Shown: positions 15,838-24,528 of the stretch, in pieces
Layout of the letters: each line of letters opens with the position of its first letter
Position numbering within the stretch: position 1 is the first letter of the stretch
NCBI RefSeq assembly: GCF_009830105.1
Contig: NZ_WURB01000027.1
Location: 1-54,511 of the forward strand
Reading direction: 5' to 3'
Origin: Microvirga makkahensis
GTDB lineage: Bacteria; Pseudomonadota; Alphaproteobacteria; Rhizobiales; Beijerinckiaceae
Length of the DNA: 54,511 nucleotides
The notes under the pieces: generated by a model
Database searches by the model: none
Told to the model about the DNA's origin: nothing
The model's input: only the letters and a program-made list of their open reading frames with translations
Position numbers and translations under genes: made by a program

Positions 15838-15906
15838 ATGCGCATCCAGCCGACGATCACGACCTATCCCAACATGCAGGCCAGCACCGCCGCTCGGCTC
15901 TCCTGA
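15838..15906 (+). CDS. 22-codon leader ORF coupled to the antiporter gene
   Basis: The ATG at 15838 has an excellent site (GAGGAA, 7 bp spacing). The ORF runs 22 codons and stops with TGA (15904-15906) that overlaps the antiporter ATG as TGATG. The antiporter itself has no Shine-Dalgarno site, so its translation should depend on ribosomes finishing this leader. I do not recognise the peptide. It has several Thr and Pro residues (PTITTYP) but no long codon run of one amino acid. Confidence 0.65.
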   Translation: MRIQPTITTYPNMQASTAARLS

Positions 15907-17189
15907 TGAACAACTTCAACACTGTCGTTGCTCTCCTCGGGGGAGCGATCCTGATCCTCGGGCTTGGCTCCAAGTGGCTGTCCCGCAGCCCTCTTCCCCC
16001 GACCCTGCTGGCTCTCGTCGTCGGGGTACTCGTCGGCCCCGCGGTTTTCAATCTCATCGATCCCGAGGTGCTGGGCGACCGTCCTTCCCTCATGGAGAGA
16101 GCCGCCCGCCTGACGCTGGGCATCGGGCTTTTGGGCGTGGCGCTGCGCATTCCTCGCTCCTATCCGCGCCGCAACTGGCGTGAGATGCTGGTGCTGATCA
16201 GCCTCGGCATGGTTCTGATGTGGGCGATCAGCACGACCTTGGTTTTCCTCTTCCTTGGGGTGCCGTTCTGGATGGCCGCCCTGATTGGCGCCATCATCAC
16301 TCCTACCGATCCTGTGGCCGCAAGCCCAATCGTCGCCGGCGAGCTGGCGGAGGAGAACATCCCCAAGCCCGTCCGCCACGCCATCTCCTTCGAGTCGGGG
16401 GCCAATGACGGGTTGGGCTATGTCTTTGTCTTTCTGCCCTTCCTCCTGCTTACTCTCCCGACCAGAGAGGCCCTCTCCCACTGGTTAACGAAGTCGCTGC
16501 TGTGGGATGTCGGTGTGGCCACACTTGCTGGCCTCGCGCTCGGCTACGTCGCGGCCAAGCTCTTGCAGCTGGCCGAGCGGCGCGATGCGATCACGAGCGA
16601 ATGGCGCTTGGTCTACACGGTGGCGCTTGCTCTGCTTGCCGTGGGCGCGGGGCGGCTGATCAAGAGCGACGAGGTGCTGCTCGTCTTCGCCGCCGGCGCT
16701 ACGTTCACACAGGTCATCAGCCAATCAGACCGGGAGAACGAAGAGCATGGGCAGGAGGCGGTGAACCGCTTCTTTGCCATCCCGATCTTCATCCTGCTGG
16801 GAACAGTTCTTCCGTGGCGAGGATGGTTCGAACTGGGCTGGAGCGGGCTGCTGCTTGTTGCCGCCGTTCTTCTCCTACGCCGCCCTCCCGTGGTTTTTCT
16901 CCTGCGCCCGCTCCTTCGGGACATTCGCACCACGTCCGAAGCCCTGTTCGTGGGCTGGTTTGGGCCCATCGCCGTGGCTGCGATCTACTATGCCTCGCTG
17001 ATGGAGCATCGAACAGGGGAGCCGGTGATCTGGCACGCAGTGAGCCTCGTGATCTGCGGATCGGTCGTGGCGCACGGCGTCACGGGAGCGCCATTCACCA
17101 AAGCTCTCGGGCGCAGGCTCAGCCGGCAGGAGCGGACCTCAGGCATTCCGCCGAAGAACGTCCATGAGGCGCATGACCTCGCGCGCTAG
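15906..17189 (+). CDS. CPA1-type Na+(K+)/H+ antiporter
   Basis: Inner-membrane cation/proton exchanger of 427 aa with about a dozen membrane helices. Family signatures are GAIITPTDPVAASPI in the fifth or sixth helix and ISFESGANDGLGY with the ion-binding Asp. The C-terminal hydrophilic tail is short. The ATG overlaps the stop of a 22-codon leader ORF. The 3' end overlaps the convergent csoR-like gene by 51 bp, which may allow antisense interference between the two transcripts. Specific ion preference cannot be told. Confidence 0.9.
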   Translation: MNNFNTVVALLGGAILILGLGSKWLSRSPLPPTLLALVVGVLVGPAVFNLIDPEVLGDRPSLMERAARLTLGIGLLGVALRIPRSYPRRNWREMLVLISLGMVLMWAISTTLVFLFLGVPFWMAALIGAIITPTDPVAASPIVAGELAEENIPKPVRHAISFESGANDGLGYVFVFLPFLLLTLPTREALSHWLTKSLLWDVGVATLAGLALGYVAAKLLQLAERRDAITSEWRLVYTVALALLAVGAGRLIKSDEVLLVFAAGATFTQVISQSDRENEEHGQEAVNRFFAIPIFILLGTVLPWRGWFELGWSGLLLVAAVLLLRRPPVVFLLRPLLRDIRTTSEALFVGWFGPIAVAAIYYASLMEHRTGEPVIWHAVSLVICGSVVAHGVTGAPFTKALGRRLSRQERTSGIPPKNVHEAHDLAR

Positions 17190-17450
17190 GCGCTGACGCT
17201 CGTCCTCGGGCAGATCAGCGGACAGGCTCGCCTCGACACACGCCTTCAGGTGATCCCGCAGCATGTCGACCTGAACGCGGCGCAGCGCGGCAACCGCAGC
17301 GTTGATCTGGTTCACCACATCGCCGCAGTAGCGGCTCCCCTCAATCATCTGCTGAAGACCGCGCACCTGTCCCTCGATGCGACGCAGGCGTGGAAGCTGA
17401 CGCCTGTGATCGACGGCGACACCGCCGTGGCTCTCCTCCGGTCCGGACAT
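17139..17450 (-). CDS. csoR: CsoR-type copper-sensing repressor
   Basis: 103 aa, all-helical DUF156/CsoR-RcnR family. The opening RLRRIEGQVRGLQQMIE is the family signature. Ligands fit the copper type C-H-C: Cys42 (SRYCGDV), His67 and Cys71 (RDHLKAC) with CsoR spacing; RcnR (Ni/Co) would have His at the third place. It is divergent from the Cys-rich Csp gene, with an inverted A-TAC-C-rich-GTAT element between (17509-17525), so it probably represses csp under low copper. The 3' end overlaps the antiporter gene by 51 bp. Confidence 0.85.
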   Translation of the reverse strand: MSGPEESHGGVAVDHRRQLPRLRRIEGQVRGLQQMIEGSRYCGDVVNQINAAVAALRRVQVDMLRDHLKACVEASLSADLPEDERQRLAREVMRLMDVLRRNA

Positions 17451-17508
17451 GATGCAGTGGCACCTCTTTGTCCGTTAACGCGCCAACCCGGGACCAGGGT
17501 CAGGAACA

Positions 17509-17525
17509 ATACCCTCCCCCTGTAT
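17509..17525. promoter_or_regulatory. Candidate CsoR operator
   Basis: ATACCCTCCCCCTGTAT: inverted ATAC/GTAT ends around a C-rich core, 58 bp upstream of the csoR start and about 108 bp upstream of the first Csp start codon. CsoR/RcnR proteins are known to bind G/C tracts flanked by ATAC/GTAT-type inverted repeats. Prediction only. Confidence 0.5.
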
Positions 17526-17632
17526 GTTGCCCTGGCGACGGCACCACGCGCCTCGCGCTCGGTGCGGTCGAACCGAAGCAGTGACGCACTCTCACCAAAC
17601 CAGGAGGAGCAATCCTCCGGGGGAGCAAAGCC

Positions 17633-18238
17633 ATGAGCCGGCCCTGGCGCCGCCCGTCATCCCTCATGCCGAGCCGTGACGGCTTTCCAACCAAGGTGCT
17701 CCTGGGCGCCCTCGCCGGTGCCCTCGCCGGAGCCGCCGCAGTCGCCATCTGGGGCAGCGGCTCACACGCAGCCAACGGCTCCCGACAGAGCCCAAGCCGC
17801 GAACGGAACACTCGCAACTCAAGGAGAGCGACCATGCATGCACAGCAGATGATCAGCACGCACCCGCACGTGAAGGGCAACACCAACGATGCTCTCATCC
17901 GTTGCATCGAGGAGTGCTATTCCTGCGCTCAGGCCTGCACATCCTGCGCCGACGCCTGCCTTGGCGAAGACATGGTGAACCAACTCACCCAGTGCATCAG
18001 GCTGAACCTCGACTGTGCTGACGTTTGCGCCGCCACCGGATCTATAGCCACTCGCCGGACCGGCTCGAACGAGGAGGTCATCCGCCGCATGCTGGAGGCC
18101 TGCGCTGTCGCCTGCCGCCTTTGCGGCGAGGAGTGTGAGCGCCATGCCGGCATGCACGAGCATTGCCGCATCTGCGCGGAGTCCTGCCGCCGTTGCGAGC
18201 GGGCATGCCGGGAAGCCCTCAGCAGCATGGCCCACTGA
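17633..18238 (+). CDS. Csp-type four-helix copper storage protein (two possible starts)
   Basis: The core, from an internal ATG at 17834 (AAGGAG, 7 bp spacing), is 134 aa with 18 cysteines in repeated C-x(2,3)-C motifs (EECYSCAQACTSCADAC and others), plus Met/His near the ends. This is the DUF326/Csp copper-storage bundle. In-frame upstream codons from the ATG at 17633 (GGGAGC site) add 67 residues with one Gly/Ala-rich membrane helix. Thus the gene may make a membrane-anchored 201-aa form, a cytosolic 134-aa form, or both. Csp1 proteins use a Tat signal, Csp3 none; no twin-arginine motif is visible here. It is divergent from csoR. Confidence 0.82.
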   Translation: MSRPWRRPSSLMPSRDGFPTKVLLGALAGALAGAAAVAIWGSGSHAANGSRQSPSRERNTRNSRRATMHAQQMISTHPHVKGNTNDALIRCIEECYSCAQACTSCADACLGEDMVNQLTQCIRLNLDCADVCAATGSIATRRTGSNEEVIRRMLEACAVACRLCGEECERHAGMHEHCRICAESCRRCERACREALSSMAH

Positions 18239-18393
18239 TCAAGCCGCTGGTCGCCACCGGATCCCAAGAGCTGTGGACCGCGAATGAGAGCACTGCTGGA
18301 ACGTCGGGATGGGTTGCCGCCTGCCCCGTACCGCGATCAAGAGAAACACGTACAGTCCCCGACGACCGAACACTCCCGACTCGAGCAGGAAGC

Positions 18394-18903
18394 TCGCCAA
18401 GTGTCGTGGGGGTAACGCTCGGCGCGTTCAATCTTGCGTTCGCGGCTGCCTCGCTGGGCTATGGCTATCTCCGAGGCCGGATCGGGATCCTCGGAGGGTT
18501 CGCTCTCGGCTTCGGTCTCATGGCCGTGGGCTATGGCATCATTGCGGCCGCGGCGTCCCATGCCTTCGTCCTGACCGGACTGGTCGCCACGGGTGCGGGC
18601 ATGGGCTGCATCATGCCGGATCTCATGGCGGGAGCCATGACGCTTGCCCCACCGTCGGTACGCGGGGGTGTCGCAGGCGGGCTGACGGCCAGCATCCTTC
18701 TGGGGCAGTTCCTGTCCCCGCTGGCCAGCCAGCCCTGGGTCGGCTGGTTCGGCTATGGCACGGCCTTCCGTGACATGGGCCCGCTCCTCGGGCTCGCACC
18801 GCTTCTGGCGGTCCTCGTGGCCGTGAGGTCACTCATTCTCCCTCGGCGAACGGGCGAACGACCCATTGGCACTCTGGACCTGGACCGGAGTCCGGGAAAA
18901 TGA
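18394..18903 (+). pseudogene. C-terminal half of an MFS transporter
   Basis: About 170 residues containing five or six hydrophobic helices (LGAFNLAFAAASLGYGYLRGR, then GLMAVGYGIIAAAA, and a GGVAGGLTASILLGQFLSPL motif). This matches the second half of a 12-helix drug-type MFS protein. The first half and a start are missing; the frame upstream of 18400 has no membrane character. Remnant of a deletion next to csp. Confidence 0.65.
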
Positions 18904-19243
18904 AACATACTCAGATGAGAGGTTTACCGTCGCCCGGGGGAACGAACTCGCAGCGCTGCAAGCCGCGCATCGTGATGCGGATCCTATGCAGTTGGAATGT
19001 AGCGTCCTCGTGTCCGATGATCCCTGAAGGAGTGATCCAGAATCCGTAGGCCGAACCAGTTGCCTTGGCGGCGGTCAAGCCGTGACGTTGCTGATCCAGC
19101 CTGGTTGAGTTGCGCGGCGGAAACCTAAATGGCTGGCGGTCCTTGCTGCCGAATGCCGGTTTTGTTCGCCTGGACGTCTCGACACTGTGGTAGCTCAGCA
19201 TTCCTGCGACTCACCATTTCCGCGAACATCAACGAGCAGCGAC
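18904..19243. other. Gap with no firm gene
   Basis: A minus-strand open frame (18911-19201) exists, but its upper part looks random and no ribosome site was found. Only its last 50 residues look protein-like. I see no promoter or RNA element that I trust. Confidence 0.3.
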
Positions 19244-19912
19244 ATGACCCAGCACCTGAAGATCGACTTCGTTTCCGACGTTGCCTGCCCATGGTGCGTC
19301 ATTGGCCTGCGCGGGCTTGAGCAGGCGCTTGCCGATGCTGCGGACGCGGTGGAGGCTGACATCACCTTCCACCCGTTCGAACTCAATCCGGGAATGCCCG
19401 CAGCCGGGCAGAACCTCGTGGAGCATATCGCGGAGAAGTACGGCTCCACGGCAGAGCAATCGGCCGCCAGTCGCGCGATGATCCGATCGCGCGGGGCCGA
19501 GATTGGCTTCACCTTCAACATGACGGAGGAGAGCCGGATCTACAACACGTTTGACGCCCACCGCCTGCTGCACTGGGCGGGGACCGTAGGGTGCCAGCGG
19601 GAGTTGAAGCACTCCCTGTTCAAGGCGAACTTCACGGATGGCGCGAACGTGTCGGACCATGAGGTGCTGGTCGATGCGGCGGTCGCGGCCGGGCTCGATG
19701 GGAATGAGGCGCGCGAGGTGCTGGCATCGGGGCGCTATGCCGAGGCGGTCCGCGATGCCGAGCGGGAATGGATCTCCCGTGGCATCCGCTCGGTTCCGGC
19801 CATCGTCATCAACGAAACATGGTTGATCTCCGGTGGCCAGCCGGCTGGTGCCTTCGAGCAGATGCTGCGCGGCATAGCCGCCGAAATCGGACAAGCCTCA
19901 GCCAACGCTTGA
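19244..19912 (+). CDS. FrnE-like DsbA-family oxidoreductase
   Basis: 222 aa, cytosolic thioredoxin-like fold with a large helical insertion. The active site is CPWC (Cys15-Cys18) in SDVACPWCVIGLRGLEQAL. The cis-Pro loop is RSVPAIVINE, and the C-terminal ISGGQPAGAFEQML is typical of 2-hydroxychromene isomerase/FrnE members. In Deinococcus FrnE acts in disulfide isomerisation under oxidative stress. The ATG at 19244 has only a weak GAG site. It stands alone, fitting the thiol theme of the window. Confidence 0.88.
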   Translation: MTQHLKIDFVSDVACPWCVIGLRGLEQALADAADAVEADITFHPFELNPGMPAAGQNLVEHIAEKYGSTAEQSAASRAMIRSRGAEIGFTFNMTEESRIYNTFDAHRLLHWAGTVGCQRELKHSLFKANFTDGANVSDHEVLVDAAVAAGLDGNEAREVLASGRYAEAVRDAEREWISRGIRSVPAIVINETWLISGGQPAGAFEQMLRGIAAEIGQASANA

Positions 19913-20204
19913 CCACGCAGGAGCTCAAGCGGTGTTGGGGGGACACAGACGATACCGGAGGTCAGAATAGAGCTAGGCAAGGGACCCTGCCCTTTGGAGC
20001 GTCTGCTTCACGCCCATAAGCTGACCAAGGTCCGAGATGTGCCACGAGGAGACCTAGGTATCGCCCCCAATGCGGGCCCACTTCTGGGATCGAGTCCGAT
20101 GCTCCACTCTATGAAGAGCGGGTCGTGAAATGCGGAAAACCGGGTCCACTTTTCCGCAGGATGCGCCCGGCTGAATGGCATAAAGCGCCCTCCTAAGAGT
20201 GAAA
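19913..20204. other. Gap without recognised features
   Basis: 292 bp between the convergent dsbA-like and GGDEF/EAL genes; nothing convincing was seen beyond weak dyads. Confidence 0.3.
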
Positions 20205-22862
20205 CTATTTCGACGACATGATGAACCGTGGAACATCGGCGGCGGGCATTGGGCGTCCGAGGTGATACCCCTGCACCAAGCGACAGCCGTATTCCTGGAG
20301 GAGCGACGCTTGGGCGGCGGTCTCGACCCCTTCGGCAACCACTTCGATGCCGAGGCTGCCAGCCAGGCCTAGAACGCCCCTGACGATGGCTGAATCGCCC
20401 GCGTCCTCTGTCAGGTTGCTCACGAACGATTGGTCGATCTTGATCACGTCCACGGGAAACCGTTTCAGATGCGTCAGCGAGGCATAGCCGGTGCCGAAAT
20501 CATCGAGGGCAATGGTCACGCCGGCGGCACTCAGGGTCCGCAGCGCCCGCTCCACGACCTCGGCCCCGGAGCCAAGAAACACGCTTTCGGTCACCTCCAC
20601 CTCGACACAACTCGTCGGGATCCTTGCCCAGCCGAGTTCCTCGAGCACCCGTTCGGCATAGTCGTCTCGGCGAAATTCGACGGCGGAGGTGTTGATCGCG
20701 ATCCGGCCGAACTCGAGGCCGGCATCGAGCCAGCCACGCACATCCCGGAGGATGCAGAAGCGCATGCGCTCCCCGATGACAATGCCGAGATCTGGATCAT
20801 CGAACGCGGGCGCAATCGTTGCAGGAGATTGGACTCCCCTGCGGGGGTGATGCCATCGCAGGAGGGCCTCGAAGCCCCCGATTTGACCGGAGGCGGGCGC
20901 CATCTTGGGCTGGTAGAATGGCTCGATCCACCCGAACGTGACCGCCTTGCGGGCAATCCCGAACGCCGACTGGGTCCTCCGTGTTTCCTCCCGCATGGCC
21001 GGGGTGAACAGCTTGAACTCACCGCGTCGGTCGGCCTTTGCATGATACAGTGCAAGATCCGCCTGTTTCAGGACTTCCCTCATGCCTGGGCCTGACCCGG
21101 CACAGATGGCCCCGCCGATGCTGACGCGGCAGTCGAGGGACTTGCCGCCGCGCCGGAGCGGCTCTCGCATCTTGGCCAGGATGGCCTCGGCCATTGCGGC
21201 GACCTCGGCCTCGCCCTCGACCTCGGCCAGGACTACGGCGAACTCATCGCCGCCTACGCGGGCCACCGTGTCGGCTGGCCGAGTGGTGCTGCACAGCCGC
21301 CTGGCGACCTCCTGCAACAGCGCGTCACCGGCATCATGGCCGAATCTGTCGTTGACCTGCTTGAGGTAATCGACATCGATGAACAGCAAGCCAACAATCG
21401 CCTGCGTGTGGGCGGCGGCGTCGACCGCCGCTTTGAGGCGCGCGTGAAGCATCCTCCGGTTGGGCAGCCCCGTCAGGTCGTCATGGTGGGCAGCCCAATG
21501 CAGGCGCGCCTCCGCTACCCTCCTGTCGTGGATGTCCTCCAGCGTGCCGTACCACCGGATGATCGCACCGCTGGCGTGGCGCCGGGCGGCCGCACGGGCG
21601 CGAAACCAACGGTAGCTTCCATCGGCCGTACGCACCCGGTAATCCGTATCAAAAGCTTCGCCTGTCGATAATGAATGTGACCACCGCTGCTGCGTTGGGG
21701 GCACGTCATCGGGATGGATGACCCGGATCCAGCCGCTACCAAGGGCCTCTTCGATGGGCATTCCCGTCACCCCAAACCACCGGGGGGAGGCCTCGACGAT
21801 GTTGCCCTGGGGATCGGCCGCCCAGGGAATTTGCGGGTTCAGTTCGACGGAATGGCGATAGTGTTCCTCGCTCTCGCGCAGTTCCATTTCCTTCCGCTGG
21901 CGCTCGATGACCAGCGCCGCGAAGTGCAGCACGGTATCAATGCGCGCCATCTCGCTCGAAGTGGGGGTGCGTGGCTCGCCGTAGTAGAAGGCGAAGGTGC
22001 CCAGGACGTCACCGGAGCGCGCCAGCACGGGCCTGGACCAGCAGGCGCGCAGGCCATGGGACAGCGCAAGATCCCGCCAGTTCTCCCACAAGGGATCGGA
22101 GGCGATGTCGCTCGCGATGATCGCCCGCCGCTCGTGGGCCGCGGTCCCGCATGACCCGACTGCCGGTCCGATGATCAGTCCCTCGAGGGCGGCATTATAG
22201 GTGGCGGGGAGATTGGGAGCAGCTCCATGCCGGAGCGTGCGTTGATCCGGATCGAGGAGCAGAATGGAGCATCGTGCGCCGGACAACTGATCCTCCGCAA
22301 GATGGCATAACCCTTCCAGAACCTGCCCGAGCGGCCGGCCGGCGGCGGCCATTTCCAGCACTCGGGCGTGCCCCCGGTGGGCCAGTTCGGCCAGCGTTCG
22401 GTCATGGATGTCCTCGATCGTGCCGTACCAGCGCACAATGGCGCCGGTCCCGTCGCGCTGGGCGCCCGCACGGGTGCGATACCAGCGATAGTGGCCGTCG
22501 GTGTCTTGGAGCCGGTACTCGCACTGAAAGGGCTCCCCGGTGGCCAAGCTTACACGCCGGGTCTTGATGTAGCGCGGCACGTCATCAGGGTGGACAAGCC
22601 TCATCCAGCCGGTACCGAGCAACTGCTCATAGGATATGTCTGTCAGTTGCGCCCAGCCGGGGCCGATGCGGAGAATGTTGCCGTCGGGGTCCGAGACCCA
22701 GGGGATCTGCTGACTCAGCTCGACCGCATAGCGGTAGAGCGCTTCGCTTTCCTGCAAAGCAGAACCGGGCGCTGCCACTTGATCTTTGTCAAGGCAAACA
22801 CCTGCTTGTACAGACACTGTGCAATTGCTCGATTTCATTTTTGCGGGTTGGGCATCCGACAA
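20205..22862 (-). CDS. PAS-GAF-PAS-GGDEF-EAL cyclic-di-GMP turnover protein
   Basis: 885 aa, no membrane helices. PAS1 covers about 38-155, GAF 165-322, PAS2 333-450, GGDEF 455-615 and EAL 632-880. The cyclase motif GGDEF (537-541) is intact, with an inhibitory I-site RPAD five residues before it (528-531). The EAL half keeps EALLRW (665), EVTESV, LDDFGTGYASL, VIKIDQSFV and AEGVET, so both activities look possible. The two PAS domains are very similar to each other (both have GW-R-V/I-HPDDVP and GTxEDIHDR), suggesting internal duplication. Ligands are unknown. It runs opposite to the flanking genes and is probably transcribed alone. Confidence 0.92.
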   Translation of the reverse strand: MSDAQPAKMKSSNCTVSVQAGVCLDKDQVAAPGSALQESEALYRYAVELSQQIPWVSDPDGNILRIGPGWAQLTDISYEQLLGTGWMRLVHPDDVPRYIKTRRVSLATGEPFQCEYRLQDTDGHYRWYRTRAGAQRDGTGAIVRWYGTIEDIHDRTLAELAHRGHARVLEMAAAGRPLGQVLEGLCHLAEDQLSGARCSILLLDPDQRTLRHGAAPNLPATYNAALEGLIIGPAVGSCGTAAHERRAIIASDIASDPLWENWRDLALSHGLRACWSRPVLARSGDVLGTFAFYYGEPRTPTSSEMARIDTVLHFAALVIERQRKEMELRESEEHYRHSVELNPQIPWAADPQGNIVEASPRWFGVTGMPIEEALGSGWIRVIHPDDVPPTQQRWSHSLSTGEAFDTDYRVRTADGSYRWFRARAAARRHASGAIIRWYGTLEDIHDRRVAEARLHWAAHHDDLTGLPNRRMLHARLKAAVDAAAHTQAIVGLLFIDVDYLKQVNDRFGHDAGDALLQEVARRLCSTTRPADTVARVGGDEFAVVLAEVEGEAEVAAMAEAILAKMREPLRRGGKSLDCRVSIGGAICAGSGPGMREVLKQADLALYHAKADRRGEFKLFTPAMREETRRTQSAFGIARKAVTFGWIEPFYQPKMAPASGQIGGFEALLRWHHPRRGVQSPATIAPAFDDPDLGIVIGERMRFCILRDVRGWLDAGLEFGRIAINTSAVEFRRDDYAERVLEELGWARIPTSCVEVEVTESVFLGSGAEVVERALRTLSAAGVTIALDDFGTGYASLTHLKRFPVDVIKIDQSFVSNLTEDAGDSAIVRGVLGLAGSLGIEVVAEGVETAAQASLLQEYGCRLVQGYHLGRPMPAADVPRFIMSSK

Positions 22863-23067
22863 TACAAGGGAGGAATCTCCTTGGCCGACTTTGCCTCACC
22901 TGTCGATTAGGGCGAATGGTCTACCAGACGGCACTGATGTTCGACTGCGGTTATCCCGAGCAAAAACCGTTTCGCCGCTCCCGCCGCAAGCTGGACCATT
23001 CTATGCGGGAGCCTTTTCGGCAAAGCAATACGGGTGCCACTTGCGCCATGAACCAAGAGGGCCAGCA

Positions 23068-23291
23068 ATGACTGACGATGAGGTGGAGGCAGTCGCCCAA
23101 GCCATTGCGGGGGCCAGGAACTCGTCCTTGGCAGGCGATCGGAACCGGCTTCCATAGACGTGTCCGAGCAGCACCGGATACTCGCCCGGTTAGCCATCGT
23201 CACGCTGGAACAATGCTGCTTTTCCAGAGAAACAACCGCAGCGGACGCATCGTGCGACGAGGTCGCGACAGAATGCCCCAGCGAAGACTAA
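23068..23291 (+). pseudogene. Frameshifted small gene related to the N-terminus of the next gene
   Basis: The ATG at 23068 (AGGGCCAG site) starts MTDDEVEAVAQAI, similar to MAKDEVEAVAKAF of the PAS gene at 23428. The frame stops after 29 codons, but another frame goes on with VSEQHRILARLAIVTLEQ and ends at 23291. A single frame change probably broke a 70-75 residue protein. Confidence 0.35.
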
Positions 23292-23427
23292 GGGCAGGAA
23301 GCACGACCATTGACGAACCCAAACTTCTGTCGAGATCCTATTCACATCTCAGGCTACCTACCTATTTTGGGTAGGGCTTAATCATTCCGCAAGAGGCTGG
23401 ACGCTGCTTGAACGGTCGGAGGCCCCC

Positions 23428-24030
23428 ATGGCGAAGGATGAAGTCGAAGCGGTGGCCAAGGCATTCTACGACGTGCAGGATGCCGTGCGCGACTGGGACC
23501 GCGAGCCGGAGGCGCTGAAGGAAAGATTTCGGCGCGATGCCCACGCTGCCATCGAGGCACTTGATGAGCACAGGGAGGTCACGGCCTCCCGCAAGATCAG
23601 CTCCCTTGTGGTGGCGGAGGAGCTTGGCCGCGCACGTGACCTTCTCATGAACTCACAGGAGGTCAGCGTCATGTCGATCCCTACCTTCAGGGCGTTCAGG
23701 TCGGTTCTGCAAGGCCCAGAATTTACCTTTGTCGCCGCCAACGACCCGTACTTCAGGCTCGTCGGCAGCCGGGAGCTTGTGGGACTGCCGGTCCGGCAAG
23801 CGCTCCCGGAGCTAAGGGGACAAGGCTACTACGAACTTCTGTCGCATGTGTACCAGACCAGAAAGCCGTTCGTCGGCCGCATGATGCCGATCATGTTCCG
23901 GCCCAAGCCGGGCGACGCACTCGAGGAGCACATCATCGATTTCGTCTACCGGCCGATCGAGGATGCTGAGGGACGTGTTACCGGCCTCTTCGTTGAGGGA
24001 TACGACAGAACAGAATGGGCGCGGTCGTAG
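23428..24030 (+). CDS. Small PAS-domain protein
   Basis: 200 aa. The N-terminal helical part (about 1-85) begins with the DEVEAVAKAF stretch also found in the broken ORF at 23068. Residues 95-198 are a PAS fold (FTFVAANDPYFRLVGSRELVG, then YRPIEDAEGRVTGLFVEGYD), as found at the front of rhizobial sensor kinases. No kinase or output domain follows, so it is either a stand-alone sensor or the remains of a longer kinase. The ATG at 23428 lacks a strong ribosome site. Lone PAS proteins may bind partner kinases; no partner is evident. Confidence 0.7.
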   Translation: MAKDEVEAVAKAFYDVQDAVRDWDREPEALKERFRRDAHAAIEALDEHREVTASRKISSLVVAEELGRARDLLMNSQEVSVMSIPTFRAFRSVLQGPEFTFVAANDPYFRLVGSRELVGLPVRQALPELRGQGYYELLSHVYQTRKPFVGRMMPIMFRPKPGDALEEHIIDFVYRPIEDAEGRVTGLFVEGYDRTEWARS

Positions 24031-24120
24031 CCCTCCGGCGGCCGGCCTCGATCGCCAGCTCTGGCACAGCCCGATGCGAAGACAAGCACACACCTCACCC
24101 GAGCTGATGACGAACCGGTT

Positions 24121-24528
24121 ATGGCACCGTTGGAGGGACTTGCCACCACTCCGAAGGCGGCCAAGCAGGCAGACTGCCTGGCAGAGGAGGTCGTGGCAGC
24201 GATCCTGAAACGTCGCCAGTCCTTCTTCGGTCGAAGGTCGGACACACGTGGCTACTTGTCGGTGCTGGTGAATGTGGAGGAGACCCGGTCGGCGGTGCGC
24301 TGCCTGGATCACGGCGCCCCTACCTTCGCCAAGGGCGCATCGCTGGAAGATCCGTCACGCCTCTTCAACGCCAGCCTTGACGGCAACACGAGGCGTGCCA
24401 CCGACATTCGCGAAGGCGTCGGGATCGATGAAGGGGCGTTGAAGAGGCGCCTTCGCGCCGACGTGACCATCAACATGTCCTCAGGCGCGAAGCGGCCAAA
24501 ACGGATGTCGACGCGTGCCGGTGCTTGA
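24121..24528 (+). CDS. DUF1801-like protein, possibly decayed
   Basis: 135 aa. Residues 60-120 (FAKGASLEDPSRLFNAS, then DIREGVGIDEGALKRRLRA) follow the pattern of DUF1801 C-termini (GASL-DP, a helix, VALN). The N-terminal third does not match the family as well, and the ribosome site is weak, so truncation or frameshift upstream is possible. Function unknown. It is followed by 600 bp without genes. Confidence 0.45.
   Translation: MAPLEGLATTPKAAKQADCLAEEVVAAILKRRQSFFGRRSDTRGYLSVLVNVEETRSAVRCLDHGAPTFAKGASLEDPSRLFNASLDGNTRRATDIREGVGIDEGALKRRLRADVTINMSSGAKRPKRMSTRAGA

Noticed and set aside
17633..17833. Separate small membrane protein gene before csp
   Set aside because: There is no stop between it and csp; it is listed as an N-terminal extension of the csp frame instead.
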